From Epiperipatus broadwayi (taxonomy: Eukaryota > Onychophora > Udeonychophora > Euonychophora > Peripatidae): 64,000 nt of DNA. Below the pieces are notes generated by a model. That model saw nothing but the letters and a program-made list of their open reading frames with translations, was not told the DNA's origin and made no database searches. The DNA is taken from assembly GCA_028023455.1 (NCBI GenBank), contig JAQFVV010006294.1:2757001-2821000 (forward strand), in the 5' to 3' direction. Shown here in pieces: positions 47,821-59,619 of this stretch. The stretch's first letter is position 1. Each line of letters starts with the position of its first letter. The position numbers and the translations under genes were made by a program.

Positions 47821-49100
47821 TAAACTTATAGTTTAAAAAGTAATCTTGGTGATTTACTACTGTATTTTGTCTGAAGGATGTCTTTCAGCCATATTAGACC
47901 AAAATAATGTGAATATACTGGTCTTGTTATACTTTTTACTAATGGATATGTTCTATTGAAAATTCTCTGTTTGTTGTTCATCATAAATTTTTTTATCTTT
48001 CTAGAAAGCATTCCTGGTGAAAGACCAGAAAATAAACCTTAAATATCATATTACATCCTATTGGTTGATAAGAATTAAGATAATCCACTAAAGATGGATT
48101 TCAATCTTGTGATTGTCAAAAAGTTTATCCAACACTATGAAAATCAATCATTGCAGATTTCTCAAATTTATTTAATTTTCCTTCATATTTTTTGCACCTT
48201 TAACAATTCTCTGATCTGAGGACCTATAAAAATATTTTCTTCAATCTTGGCAATACTGATGTGGGAAATTTGTTTCTCAGATATGTGAATCCAGTTTGCA
48301 CTTTATCTTTCACTTTAACAAAGATTTTTATGTTCTTAGGATTATCAGGTGGATTATTTGCAATTTTTTTATTTGCATAGATTGAGTGAGATATATTTTG
48401 GCTGATCATGGCTAGAGTAGGTTTGCTTAACTCTTTTTCCATATTGATAGAAAAAAAAAGCAACAATGCTTGATGTAATATAGTCATAATTCTAGGAAAA
48501 GTTCAATAATCTTTAGGTTTCCACATATATTCTATTTCTATTTATCTTTTATAAAACCATATTTGCAGAATGTGTAATGGGCATAGAACTAAATTTATTT
48601 TTATCATGAATAAGTACTGCCTCCAGGTTGACTTTTGAGCAGTCATGGAACAAGCTTCACAATTACATGTTTGTTTGTAATGATGAGTTCCCTTGATAAA
48701 CATAAAGATCTTTACAAAACTCAATTCCATCTTATTGAGAGCAACATCCTTTAAATTTTAATGTCTACTGTAGCGAAAACAAATTTTGCTATCACAATAC
48801 AGCAGATTCCAATTCTTTAATTTTGAACCTGCTTCTTCAATACATCTAAATAATAAAAATCATCCAGATTTTCTTTTGATAGGGAACATGTATATTGGGA
48901 GAACAGATGATTTAGGATGTTGGATCAGAAATTTATATATTTTTTTCTCATGATATCCTCCAGTTTCACCAGTTTTTTTTTAACCATTTGTTGTATGCTT
49001 TTGGAGGATTTGATATTGGGAATACAAGACTATGAGAGATTGGTCTCATTGCAGATAGCATTTATTAGCAGTAATTCATAAATGAGCCGGACTATTTTAA
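47821..49100 (-). pseudogene. Coding-like debris of an unidentified element
   Basis: On the - strand a series of frames with protein-like composition follow each other: 48542-48730 (has YKQTCNCEACSMTAQKS), 48224-48487 (MEKELSKPTLAMISQNIS..., NPKNIKIFVKVKDKVQTGF) and 47826-48011 (MLSRKIKKFMMNN...). Stops and frame changes separate them. Similar - strand fragments reappear on the far side of the hAT insertion (about 51330-51420, DNADMMKLVDVMTESTTVK), so one old element may have been split. I do not recognise the family. A decayed transposase or polymerase are both possible, and so is chance. Confidence 0.3.
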
Positions 49101-50971
49101 CTCTAGACCATAGGTTCCCAAACTTTTTCAGGCCACCACCTCTTTGCAAGACAAATTTTGTAACCCCCCACCCCCCAAGTGTAACAGTTTTCCATGTTCA
49201 ATCTGATATTTTTTACGTAAATAGCAACTAATGATACTGTACCAGATGTTGCCTATCCTGTAATTCATATGATGCACACAAAATATAACATGATGTCAAT
49301 GTCATGCATCTGAGTAAGGCATCAATATCAATAACAAGAAAAAAAACCCCAAATATAAAGTTATTAAATTTTAGTTTAAATGAGTGAAATCAAACCAAAA
49401 TTGATTATATTTTCTGATTTCTCCCTAACCAAAACTCTAATACCCTACTAATTGGTACCACAAAGTTTTGGAGGTATATCTTTGAAAGGCTGAACCTAAA
49501 TCTCATCTTTATATGCCACTTTCAAGAAGAAAAAAACACTTTCGAAAAGGAAATACCACTGCCAACAAAACAAAACAAAAAAACAAATCAGCATGTCAAT
49601 AAATTTTCAATAATCGCATGCAGAGATTACAATAATAATAATTTCACACAAAGTAAGTTTATCTTTTCTCAAATAGAACAGTATGTTAAAAGCAAATAAT
49701 AACAACAAACAAATATATATATCTACACTTCAGCATAAACACAAGCATTCTAGAAATTAATTTGGTAGAACTGTTTTAAAGTAGAAAAATCAAATAATAA
49801 TTTATAGGGAAACAAAATAAAAAAAAAATACAATAAAATTTATAGGAAAAGACAATTAACCATCTCCGGACTTAGTAAATTTTAAGTGTGCTATAAAACA
49901 TGACAATAAGGTGGCGAGGGCTTCCCTTCTTCACAGCAAAACAGGCATTAAGGTGTTCATCATAATCAGCTAGCATATGTGGCTACATGACAGCAGGGTA
50001 GGAGTCTATGCACTAACATTGGGAGTTTACTTCCTTAGCATTTTAACGATAAAATTTAGGCATTTTTATATTTCTTTCTCTAGAAATCTTTATAATAACA
50101 GCAGCCAATCAAGAGTCGATCATACAATTCTGGACAGACTATAATTTGAAGCTAGGCTCAGCTCTGCCTTCTTTCTTAAAGTTCTCTACTAGAATATTTT
50201 TCTTTAGTTCAGCAAACCCTTAACAGCCTAGCAGACAAAACATATCAAGGAAAACAATAAACTCAGAAGAGACCCCCCCCCATCACCTGCTGAAAACCTT
50301 TTATAGCATACCTATAACAATATAAATTGAGTACCCCTCTTTCAATATTACAGCATTATCACCAATTTCTTGGATAATTGATCATAATACAATTGATATA
50401 GCTTTTTTTCATTTTCCACTCACACCCTTTTAATTCTTCAAGGAGTTCGGTTTTACGTATATTTTCTAATTTTAATACAATGGAAATAGCTTTTTCCATC
50501 TTAACAAAAGATTCAAAACAAAAAACAACAACAAAACAAATCTGAGATATGACACATTTTTAGACTCTCAGAGCTGATATTGGCCTTAAATTACTTTATT
50601 TTTTTAATAAAAAATATAATGCACAGGAGTATATATATTAAAATTAAAAAAAATAGCCATTCCTTTTAACTTATTAATAGAGGAAAAAACAAACATCAAA
50701 AATGTGCAAAACATTTACAATTACTCTGACTATTCCTCTTTTTTATATATTCTTGCACATAATTTATAAAATAACCGTAAAATCAGCAAAATAATGTAAA
50801 AATTAGCAATTTGAGAGCTAGTTAAAGCTGACGATCCGTGTGCTCAGAGAAAAGGCTAGACCACCTGAATACCCCTCAAATGCTTCTGAACCCACTATCG
50901 CCCCCTAGAAGTCTTCACTGCCTACTGGGGGGGGGGCGGTATCACTCACTTTGGAAAACACTGTTCTAGAC
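49101..50971. mobile_element. hAT-type non-autonomous transposon with 8-bp target duplication
   Basis: The element spans 49109-50963 (1855 bp). The left end is CATAGGTTCCCAAACTTTTT; the right end in reverse complement is CAGTGTTTTCCAAAGTGAGT. Both have the C-A-(G/T)-(A/T)-G-G/T-TTcCCAAA look of hAT superfamily termini. It is flanked by CTCTAGAC (49101-49108) and TTCTAGAC (50964-50971), an 8-bp duplication with one mismatch, the length expected for hAT. Inside are GC-richer sub-terminal parts ('aaccccccacccccc' near 49170, 'tatcgccccctagaagtc' and a G10 run near 50929) and AT-rich middle sequence. No transposase frame exists, so it was moved in trans. It lies inside the - strand coding-like debris. 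Confidence 0.8.
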
Positions 50972-52130
50972 TAAAAAAAAATGACAAAGTTGAATGTGAA
51001 TTCAATGATGATTACAAATTAAATATAAAACCATATATTATCCATAAACTTTAAATGTTGGTCTTTTGTTGAGTTTTTGCAACAGTATATCTTTTACTGT
51101 CTGTAGTAGTCTTTTATTTTTCAGAAAAATTCGAACACTTGCAATAAATGTAGCTCTTCACTGCTTTTATTTTCAGTTTTATTCTCCTAATGAAACAGAT
51201 TAGTATTGGTTTTAGAATGCCTTTTTTGATAATCTTTATAACTTAAATGATCTCTGCCTTCCCCACAAAAATCATGATCAACATTACCATAAAATAGTTT
51301 TAAGAAGATTGTTTATTCATTTCACACATCTTGCTTACCAATGATGTGCTTTTACAGTAGTAGATTCAGTCATCACATCCACTAATTTCATCATGTCAGC
51401 ATTATCTGATCTTAACGTGTGATATGTATTTTATAGAAGTTTCTGATTAATATATATATCTCATGTAAACATGGTATCATGTGGATTTGGCATCTCATAA
51501 TCATTTACTTGTTTTATACTTCTAGGTCTGTATTTCTTTGGTCTTAATGTGCAATAAATTTGTTTTTGAAAGTAAAATGTGTATTTAGAATACATATGAA
51601 GAATCAAAGTGATGATTAGCAAGTTAGCTGGTTTCTTATTATTATTTTTTTAAAAAAAAAAACTACTTATTAAATTTATTGACAGTTGTTTATTGCTAAA
51701 TTAGTGGTAATTTCTTTTTAACCACTTTATGAGCAAGAAATGCAATTCATGAATAAATTCTTCAATCAACTTAAGATCAATCAAAACAACTTCCTTTAAA
51801 AGAGCATATTTTTTTTGAATCAGTTACTATTTAATCTAGTGCCTATAACATCTGAACTGCAATTTGATTTGATAAGCTATCAACATGTCTATATTTCCAA
51901 CCCAAAGTCAGTAATTGGGAAATCTCTCTCTGTCTAAAATTCACTTTCTTGTTGCTTGTGATCTTTTATTTGAATGAGTTGAATCAATGCAGTGAAATGA
52001 ATGAAAGGAAGAGGAGTTATTTTAAAAATTAAGAGCAGAAAAGTGTGTAGAACTATGTCAAGAAATTGGGTTTGAATTGGAAACCTACAATGATGATGAA
52101 TGTGATCTAATTTTTATCTGTTATTTTAGC
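50972..52130 (-). pseudogene. Continuation of coding-like - strand debris
   Basis: Around 51330-51410 the - strand reads DNADMMKLVDVMTESTTVK AHH and then a donor-like TTG|GTAAGC. Other short protein-like bits occur to about 51560. Given the matching orientation, this may be the other half of the debris at 47.8-49.1 kb, split by the hAT insertion. Unidentified. Confidence 0.25.
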
Positions 52131-53574
52131 ATTAATTCCCCCCCCCCCCACTACCATAAAAAGTCTAAATCCTTAAAAATTCTCATTATTTGTATTCATT
52201 TGTCTATTTAACTTTTGTCAGAAAGATACTACATATGTTGGAAAAGGTGCTTTAAAAATATTTAAGATGTATAGAAGCTCTGAAAATTGAAAAGATTCAT
52301 GTCATTAAATAATTCAAAGGAAAATGGTTTAAGCCTAGAAAATATATTCATTAGTTTAAATAATCCTTTTTTTGATTGCATATATTATTAGAAAAGCATT
52401 ATTAGCCATTTTATTTGATGTTTCCATTCTTTTAATACTATTTCATACCTAAAATTGAATCATATTTTCACTTTAACTTTATATTTCAAAATAAAGTTCA
52501 TTTGGTTAGTAAAATGCCTTTTTTTTTTTTAAAAGTATAAAATAATAAAAAGAATATAAGGAAATTAGAGATTTTATAGATGGATGTAATTAGACATATG
52601 AGAATATTAAGAGGAGAGAGAATAGAAATGATGATATTAAATAATATATACGAATTAATATAAAATCTATAAAAAAACTGTATAAAGATGTAAGGAGAAA
52701 ATTTGTTACAACTTTATAGAAAAAAAAGTATAACAGTATACTATCACAGAGATGGAAAAGGAAAATATCTGTAAAAGAATAGATGCAAGAAGATAAGAAA
52801 AAGCTATGAGCTTAAAAAACCTTTTATAAATGGTAAAGGGAAATGCAATTTAAACATCATATAATGTTGAAAGATGTTTTAAAATGAAGATAGATGTTGA
52901 TAGTTATTGCATTGTATTAATAAAATATTTTGATTTTTACCAGAAATGTAATATATCACTGAAAGTGGTCTCAGTTTGCTTGGGAATATTATGTTTCAAC
53001 CTTTTTTCTTAAATATAAATATTATTATCTTTGCTTAATTAAAGAAGCCAGGTTGAATTAATTAGCCATAAGATATTATTGATCAAATGAGAAACATTGA
53101 TAACTTATTAACATGATTTATTGTAGCATATTATATTTAATATTACACCATAAACGACTTTGAAAATGAAAACAGAATTTAATTGTTAAAAGTGAAATAT
53201 TTATCTGATGATAAGAGAATCAATAAATGAATAGTTAAATGGTTTATTGCTCAGTTCATATGAAATTTGAACATCTGAAGTGACAGAAGGTATGCACATC
53301 TATGGCTTTTGAACAGAAATATTTTTAAAGAATAAAATAATTTCTAAACATTTAACATTTATTTTTTAAAAGAAGTAGTTGAGATAATTATTTTATTCAT
53401 ATAGGGATATTTTTTTTATTACTACCAAGGTATTGTATTATTGCTGACCCCCCCCCCCCCTTAAATCAGAATGTACATGATCAAAACATATTTTAAACAA
53501 TGAAACATAATGGTTTTTAAACTTTGATTGGTCAGTTAATTTTTTTCTCACTTTAATTATTTGTTTTTTTATTG
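52131..53574. other. AT-rich DNA with C homopolymers
   Basis: C runs of 12 and 13 lie at 52138-52149 and 53448-53460. The + strand from 52550 to 52870 is purine-rich, like old LINE sense strand, but no motif could be read. Confidence 0.35.
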
Positions 53575-55310
53575 AGTCCTACGATATAAAACTGAGAATT
53601 ATCTCCTTAGTAACAGATTTTTGTTTCTCTCGATGGGAAGATTACACCTGGTTTCAGACCATTTAAAGCCATCCCACAAAGCTCTCCACTCAGCTCTCTT
53701 CTTTTCACTGCATACATTAACCCTCTGCTGGTGAACATGGGAAAAAACCTCTTTGGTGTGTTTGTTCTGTTTCTAAATCAACAAATAAACGTTTTTGCCT
53801 ATATTAATGATATTATGGACATACTTCCTGATGCCAAGTTCATTCCTCAGTTAATGTCAATCCTTCAGCGATACTCTGCCAATTTTTATCTTAAAGTGAA
53901 TCATGACAAATCTGCCATCTGGCAAATCAAATCTGGTAAACAAATTAATTCAGTCTTTGCATCAAGTCCCCAAAGATTTTTGGGATTCCCAATTTTTAAA
54001 TCAACTACAGCTATGGCGAAAGACATTCAGGAAGGGATCATACAAACCACTGAAATATCACTAACTCACTCTCCAAAGTCTCTTCAGGAAGGTTGGTCTT
54101 CTTAACATGATTGTCATGCCTAGAATATCATACTATGCCCCCTTCATTAAATATACAAAAAAATTTCAAAACAAAATCAATAGTTTATGCTCCAGACTAC
54201 TCTGACAAGGTCGAGCTGTTGTGGTAAGCCTTAGAGGAATCCAATGCTCCAGGAAGCTCAGTGGTCTGTCCTACCATTCTATCCAAGCTATCATCCTACA
54301 CAAAACACTTAACACCCTTCATAACCTCACCCATGCCTTTGCGTATCACAACATTATAAATAAGATAGTCCCAATTGTCTGGCCTCCTCCTTATCCCAAA
54401 TCTTGGATATTGGCTTTAATCCATCATCTAGAGCAATATCAACCCATTACACAGTCCACCTTTGATCAGAAAATCAAGCTATGGGAAGCTTATAATCTCA
54501 TCCATCCAAATCAAACAAAATTTATCAAACAGCCTTAAGATTAATAATCATAAATTATTACATCTCCTCAAAAGATGCAATCTTGAGGCAAAATTCTTTG
54601 ATTTTGCTGTCAAAATTAACATGTCTGCCCTACCCACCAATTCTTTCCTGCCTTTCAGAAGAGGATATAACAAAATCAATCCAATCTGCAGCCTGTGCTC
54701 AATGGAATATGAATCAATTGATCATATCATTCTTAAATGCCCACAGATGAAATCTACAAGAGAACTTGTCATCTCCAAAGTCTCAATTAATAGTGAGCTC
54801 ATTTTATCACTAGATAAAGCAAAGCAGTCTGGCATTTATTCAATAATCAGAATTTCTTTATTCATCCTGCATACGCTTTGGATAGTCAGATGTAAAATGC
54901 TAATTCAATTACCACAACCAAACCCATGCTCCCTATTCATACATCTAATCAAAGAAATTAAAAAGCAAGATGAGTTCTTCTTCACAATCAAAACTTTCAG
55001 TGACACATAGTCTCTTTGCAACAACATAATTGACTGCAATAGCAGCTAACACACATGCTATCTCATCCCCTAAACAAATCAAGTTATGTTTAAATCACTG
55101 AACCCAATAATGCTCCCACCTATTAAAACTTTGATACATCTAACTCATACTATCAAAGCAATCTTGACCACTCTGCATCCTTGTACTTCTTACAACAATT
55201 TAAAGACTTTGTAATACAAGAACATTCATTGTTAGCAAAGCATGTATAACAACTTTAACTATGTAACATACTTTTTTGAATAAATTAAGTTTTGAAATGA
55301 AACAGAATTA
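53575..55310 (+). mobile_element. 5'-truncated LINE, same family as 28.3-33.9 kb, inactive
   Basis: Homology begins inside the reverse transcriptase between boxes A and B: 'ttttgtttctctcgatgggaagattacacctgg' matches 'gtttttctctcattggatggcagattatctccagg' at 32203. Box B is IPQSSPLSSLLFTAYINPLL, split by a frame change. The 53731-54105 frame has VFAYINDIMDIL (Y-I-N-D at 53800-53811) and LKVNHDKSAIW. 54221-54538 and 54462-55010 continue to the C-terminus, with MSALPTNSFLPFRRGYNKIN and ICSLCSMEYESIDHIILKC, the zf-RVT pattern. The 3' UTR ends near 55310 with 'ttttttgaataaattaagttttgaaa', like the tail of the first copy. 5' truncation in mid-RT is the usual product of incomplete target-primed reverse transcription. 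It is more decayed and more AT-rich than the first copy, hence older or from another subfamily. Confidence 0.85.
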
Positions 55311-56077
55311 AAAAAAAGAAACTCTCTGCAAAACTTGAAATGTTGCATAATCTACTAACCTATGTTGTCTTTGTGAGTTATTACTAATTGTTTACAAATT
55401 GTTTCTGCAAATCTATTGTATTGCAAAGCATTGACTTGGCAAACTATTCAAAAAACATTTTCTGTCAAAATTCTAAATTCTGTAATTAATTACAATAAAA
55501 ATCTATTGCTTTTATTAGAAGCCTCCTATTTGAACTGATGCTTTTAACAAAAGTTCACAAACTTCTGTGAAAATCTTAATGAAAATCTTGGTGTCATGTT
55601 AACTGCTTTGGAAAAGATAAGCTACATCCAAAGCCATTAGAATCCATTTTTTAGTTAATGTAAAGCCAACTTTGGAGTGATCAAAACTTCTATATTCAGA
55701 TTTCATTCAGTCCTGCTAAAATATGAAGCTTTTATTTGTGTTATCATTACTAATTATATTAAATTTGTCTTTGAAATCATTTGAGCCATCTGACTTTAAA
55801 ACCAGCATTGCCTAATCTAATTCTGATGATAAAATATATTAAAAACAAAAGGTTAATCAATGTTAAAAGTTAACTTAGAGTTCAACCAATGTAGCCAAGA
55901 TAATTGACTGTAATTTATAATAATTGACATTTACTAGAATCTGTTCTGAATTTAATACTGCTGTCTCAATATTGATTTTTTAGTTATCTTACATTCTGCT
56001 GCAACTGTCTCAGCATTTACTCCAGCTTGAGATCATTGCATTTTAACACACTTGAAAAGTTAATCTTAACTGGTAAA
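55311..56077. other. AT-rich DNA, nothing recognised
   Basis: No sustained frame, repeat or motif. Confidence 0.4.
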
Positions 56078-56561
56078 GTTTAAGACAGGGGTTCTTAACC
56101 TGAGGTACCTGTATCCAGGATATATGGGAAACTTGTCCAGGGGGGTACGATGAAATAGTTATTTTATCCATTTCTGGGCTAGTCCTTGTTGATACTGTTT
56201 GTCAGCAACACCAGCACCATTTCAGGTCTCTTTTTGAATATGGGCACAATGAGGTTACGTAGACTTTTTTCTCACTGCAGGCTCTGAGAATTCAAAATGC
56301 TCAGTTAAGATTTATTTACCAAAAAAAGTTTTTCTGAAAACTTTATTTATTATAATGAATAGGGTGTACAGGATTATTTACTAAAAGCTAAAGGGTTATG
56401 AGGACCAAAAGGTTGGTAACCCCTGGTTTTGTCAAGTGTTGGTGGTCAAGAGTTCAGCACAGCTACCTTACAAGCAGTTGTCCTGGGTTAGCGGGTGCAC
56501 TTTCCGGCTGATGCTATAACACATGAGAAAAAAAAAAATGTTGGTAACCTCTGGTTTAGAA
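56078..56561. mobile_element. Small hAT-type element with duplicated right end
   Basis: The element spans 56086-56553. The left end is CAGGGGTTCTTAACCTGAGG; the right end in reverse complement is CAGAGGTTACCAACATTTTT. Flanks GTTTAAGA (56078-56085) and GTTTAGAA (56554-56561) agree at 6 of 8 positions, a plausible old 8-bp target duplication. A second right-end-like sequence, reverse complement CAGGGGTTACCAACCTTTTGG, ends at 56425, followed by GTTTTGTC. The element therefore either ends there or carries a duplicated terminus with ~128 extra bases. No transposase. Low AT content marks it off from the flanks. Confidence 0.7.
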
Positions 56562-58271
56562 CATTCGTATAAAGTAATGGTCGCCTATTTCATCACTAAA
56601 CTGGAAAAATAATCTCATAAATTATAATGCCGTTTAATAGCAGGAAATACAGTGTATTGATAATATTTTAACTCCCTCCCCTCTATTTCTTACATCATTT
56701 GTTAATTATTAGTTACATCTCATTTAAATAAATAAATTTTATTTTTTATTTTTAAAAAAAAAACTACTGTTTTTAATTTGATATTTTACACGATTTTTAA
56801 AAAAAAATTGTTAAGAACACATATATAGATAAATAAAGCTTTGTTATGAAGTATTAAAATGTTATAAAAAAAAATTGATTTATCTGTGTCAAAGATTATA
56901 TTTAAAATGTGTGTACTCTATTGTATTAAAAATTGTCGCTTATTGGCTATTGGATTGGTATTCAGATTGAATATGTTTGTCTATTTGTAGTAGGAGTTTT
57001 AAAATATTGCGATTGCTTTTGAGAGTATGGTTGACAGATGCAAACCAACTGGAAAACACTCAGAATTTGGGGAATGAAACATTTTCCTGCAAATGTAGAC
57101 TAAAGGCTCATTAAAAAAAAAAGTTCCAGCATGTGGGAGTGTACATGCTAATTTTATCTTTTTTTGATATTTATTTTATGATAAATAGTTCTTAACTATT
57201 TTGTTAGAAATCGTATTACTTGTTTTGTTTATTTGGCAAATGTGATGCAATTCAAAAAAATAAAAAACATTTTTTTTTCCTTATAAATATTTTATATATA
57301 TATATAAGCATTAATAAATATAATATAGTTCATATTCTCCTTATGTATTTTCTGCTTAAATCGGATTTTGAATATTTACATAACTAAGATTTGATATTTG
57401 ACTGTTTCTGATAGTTTGCTATTATTATTTTTTAAAAATATCTTTAAAGCCACACTCATAATTAATTGCAGCAATGAATCTAAAAAAAGCTACAAACACA
57501 TATGTTTCATAAGATGAACCTTTAATTAATTCACTGCATGGCAAAGACTTCCAATAGGTTCTAAAGAAGAACAAGGAAGTAGAATGCATTATTCATTGGG
57601 TATGCCAAATTTGTTGGATAGTGAGGATTTTAATGATTTTATATTTTTGTTTTATCTTTTATTTCCTAATTAAGAATACTTAGACACCTTTTTCCTGACA
57701 AACTTTGTATGATAACTGGATAAGCTACAGACTGACTATCTAGAAAAACATCTGCTTGTTTGTAACCTTAAAGAATTATATATATATTTCAAAATTTTAT
57801 CTGACTCTAGATTTAAATTCTGTGTCAATAATGGCAGATTGTTTCACTAATTATTATAAGACCCTTATGGAAATAACTGTAGCATTAGAAATTTTAATGA
57901 CTCATTATGGAATGCATTATAGACATTTTAAAACAAACATTTACTGCAAAAGTGAATTATGAATTTCATATTAACTAAGATGAATTTTAGATCTCCAAAA
58001 CCATTTATTATACAGTTGTAATAGTTCAGAGTAATAATTTAAATATATTAAAAATGATTATTGAATATGTTGCCACTTTTTTCATTTTCATTTTCAAAAA
58101 ATGTCATATTTATGCCTTTCTTTCTCTGTGATAGGCCATTCACATTTCTTCAGAGCATTTTATTCATCAATTTATCTCCCAAATTATACATACTGTCAGA
58201 ATTTATTGCATTTAAGAATCTGATCATCACATTTCTTTCTTTTCTTACTAAATTTCTTTTTCTTTTTATAT
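56562..58271. other. AT-rich DNA with a possible coding patch
   Basis: 57019-57110 on + contains an open stretch LRLLLRVWLTDANQLENTQN... with mixed composition, but no convincing acceptor and donor pair. The frames at 57756-57962 and 58061-58276 are low complexity. A (TA)n tract is at about 57292-57306. Confidence 0.3.
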
Positions 58272-58580
58272 ACTAATGTCCACCCTATATGTTCATGTCA
58301 TTGCAGCTGTTATTACTATCATTACTCATATGATATATAAACAGATGGACTGCTCACTAACATGCATTAGCTAATGTGGTGAGTTTATTGGCTTTTTACA
58401 TCTTGAATTTAAGATTAAGAAAGGCCATGGTCTTTCTTCTCAAGTGTCTGATAGCTCTTAACTGAAATATCAGTTGAGTTGAAGGCAGAATGAATGTATG
58501 TGCAAATGATTTTTTTAAAAATAGATATTTACAATCATGATAGACAAAAATAAATCATGGTCCTTATTCCTAGAAGGCTG
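58272..58580 (-). repeat. Dispersed repeat, copy B (pairs with 9219-9509)
   Basis: Reverse-complement match of 9219-9509 over its whole length, with moderate divergence and a few indels, including the block 'accatgatttatttttgtctatcatgattgta' and 'gccaataaactcaccaca'. The ends agree with those of copy A near 'ctaatgtcca' and 'gccttctagg', supporting a discrete element about 300 bp long rather than a random overlap. Confidence 0.65.
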
Positions 58581-58642
58581 TAATGTCAAGTTTTCTTAAA
58601 ATAAAATTAAAAAAATAAAGTTATGAAATTTTCTTCTTAAAG

Positions 58643-58750
58643 AGTGCCTTCTTGAAAACTATTGAAAGCTTGGGGTATGAAAATTTGCATGGTCGTTATG
58701 ACAACCAGTCATTGTTCAAAAGCTCTTTTCCCCAATCTTCTCCGATGTAG
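58643..58750 (+). CDS. Candidate 3'-terminal coding exon, product unknown
   Basis: An acceptor-like 'tgaaattttcttcttaaag' ends at 58642. It is followed by 35 codons and TAG at 58748-58750. The peptide begins SAFLKTIESLGYENLHGRYD and continues NQSLFKSSFPQSSPM. It has mixed residues with Gly, His, Arg and Pro, unlike the Ile/Asn/Lys-rich chance frames here, and the DNA is locally less AT-rich. I do not recognise the protein. On the + strand it could be the last exon of the gene that starts at 12495, which is inference. Alternatives are a fragment of an unrecognised element or chance; 63 bases to the left lies a dispersed repeat. No clear AATAAA was pinned nearby. Confidence 0.35.
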   Translation, partial: SAFLKTIESLGYENLHGRYDNQSLFKSSFPQSSPM

Positions 58751-59534
58751 ATAAATAATGAAAAAAAAAAGTCAACTTTTAAAATCTTTAAAAATCACAA
58801 AAAAAATTGTTCATTCTGCTTTTAAAAGATATTTAAACAGTCTATTTCTGTAAATCTTTTCCAGGATAATAATTTATTACACAATATTTTAAATATCCAT
58901 TTTGGTAAGTAAATCATTTTTCCAGGTATGTACATATATCCAAGGATCCTTCACAGTTATCAGATGCATCAGATTTGGCATACATTTCTTGAATTTATTT
59001 TTCCAACAAATCAGATGTATTATTATTTCATCAGATATTCCAAATAAATACAATTAGTAACAAGTATTAGATTTAAATATTTAAAGATTATTTATTCTTA
59101 ATATTGTATTTTTCCAATAAACATTTTTCTTTCTTTTTTAAATAGCAAAATGAGATGACAATTATTATGTTAGGAAATTTAAATCTTTTATTGAATGTTT
59201 GGCATTTATACTTTTTAGTTTATCTTTAAATTTTCTTGCTTATATGACTTGTGTAGTCCAAATAGGATTCGTTTCAAGACAAACATTAAAATTGCAATTA
59301 TTAGAAAATAATAAATAAATATTTTAAAAACGATATATTATAGTTTATCTCTTATGTCTTTTAAAATTTAAAGATGATATATGTTTCCCTCTCTTCCAAT
59401 GTCTTACATCAAAATAATGTCTTTTTAAAATTATTAATTTTATCAGCACATAAATAATTATTATATATAATATATTTCTAGAGAATAAATGTTTATACTG
59501 TTAAAGCATTCCATAAGAAAAATTATTAAAATTC

Positions 59535-59617
59535 TTACTCCAACTTAGCATGGTTATGCTCCAATAAAACCATCAGCATTTGGCCATTCTCTTCCTGATA
59601 TTCTTTAATGTAGATTT
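59535..59617 (-). CDS. Candidate 3'-terminal exon or LINE debris, product unknown
   Basis: On the - strand an AG at 59618-59619 (ttatggaacag) precedes 26 open codons, IYIKEYQEENGQMLMVLLEH and on to HAKLE, then TAA at 59535-59537. The composition (Glu, Gln, His, Met, Lys) is protein-like. However, the upstream polypyrimidine tract is poor. The frame also stays open further upstream (LLTYGTEIYIKEY), a pattern loosely like the 'LLYGsEtW' segment of LINE C-termini. It may therefore be a diverged LINE relic rather than a host exon. It would converge with the + strand exon at 58643-58750. Confidence 0.25.
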
Positions 59618-59619
59618 CT

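Noticed and set aside
51340-51420. - strand stretch ending in a good donor (TTG|GTAAGC)
   Set aside because: No matching acceptor or conserved domain; it lies in a run of decayed coding-like debris better explained as a dead mobile element.
57019-57110. Open + strand stretch with VWLTDANQLENTQNLGNETF
   Set aside because: Composition is suggestive, but no acceptor and donor pair fits the same frame.
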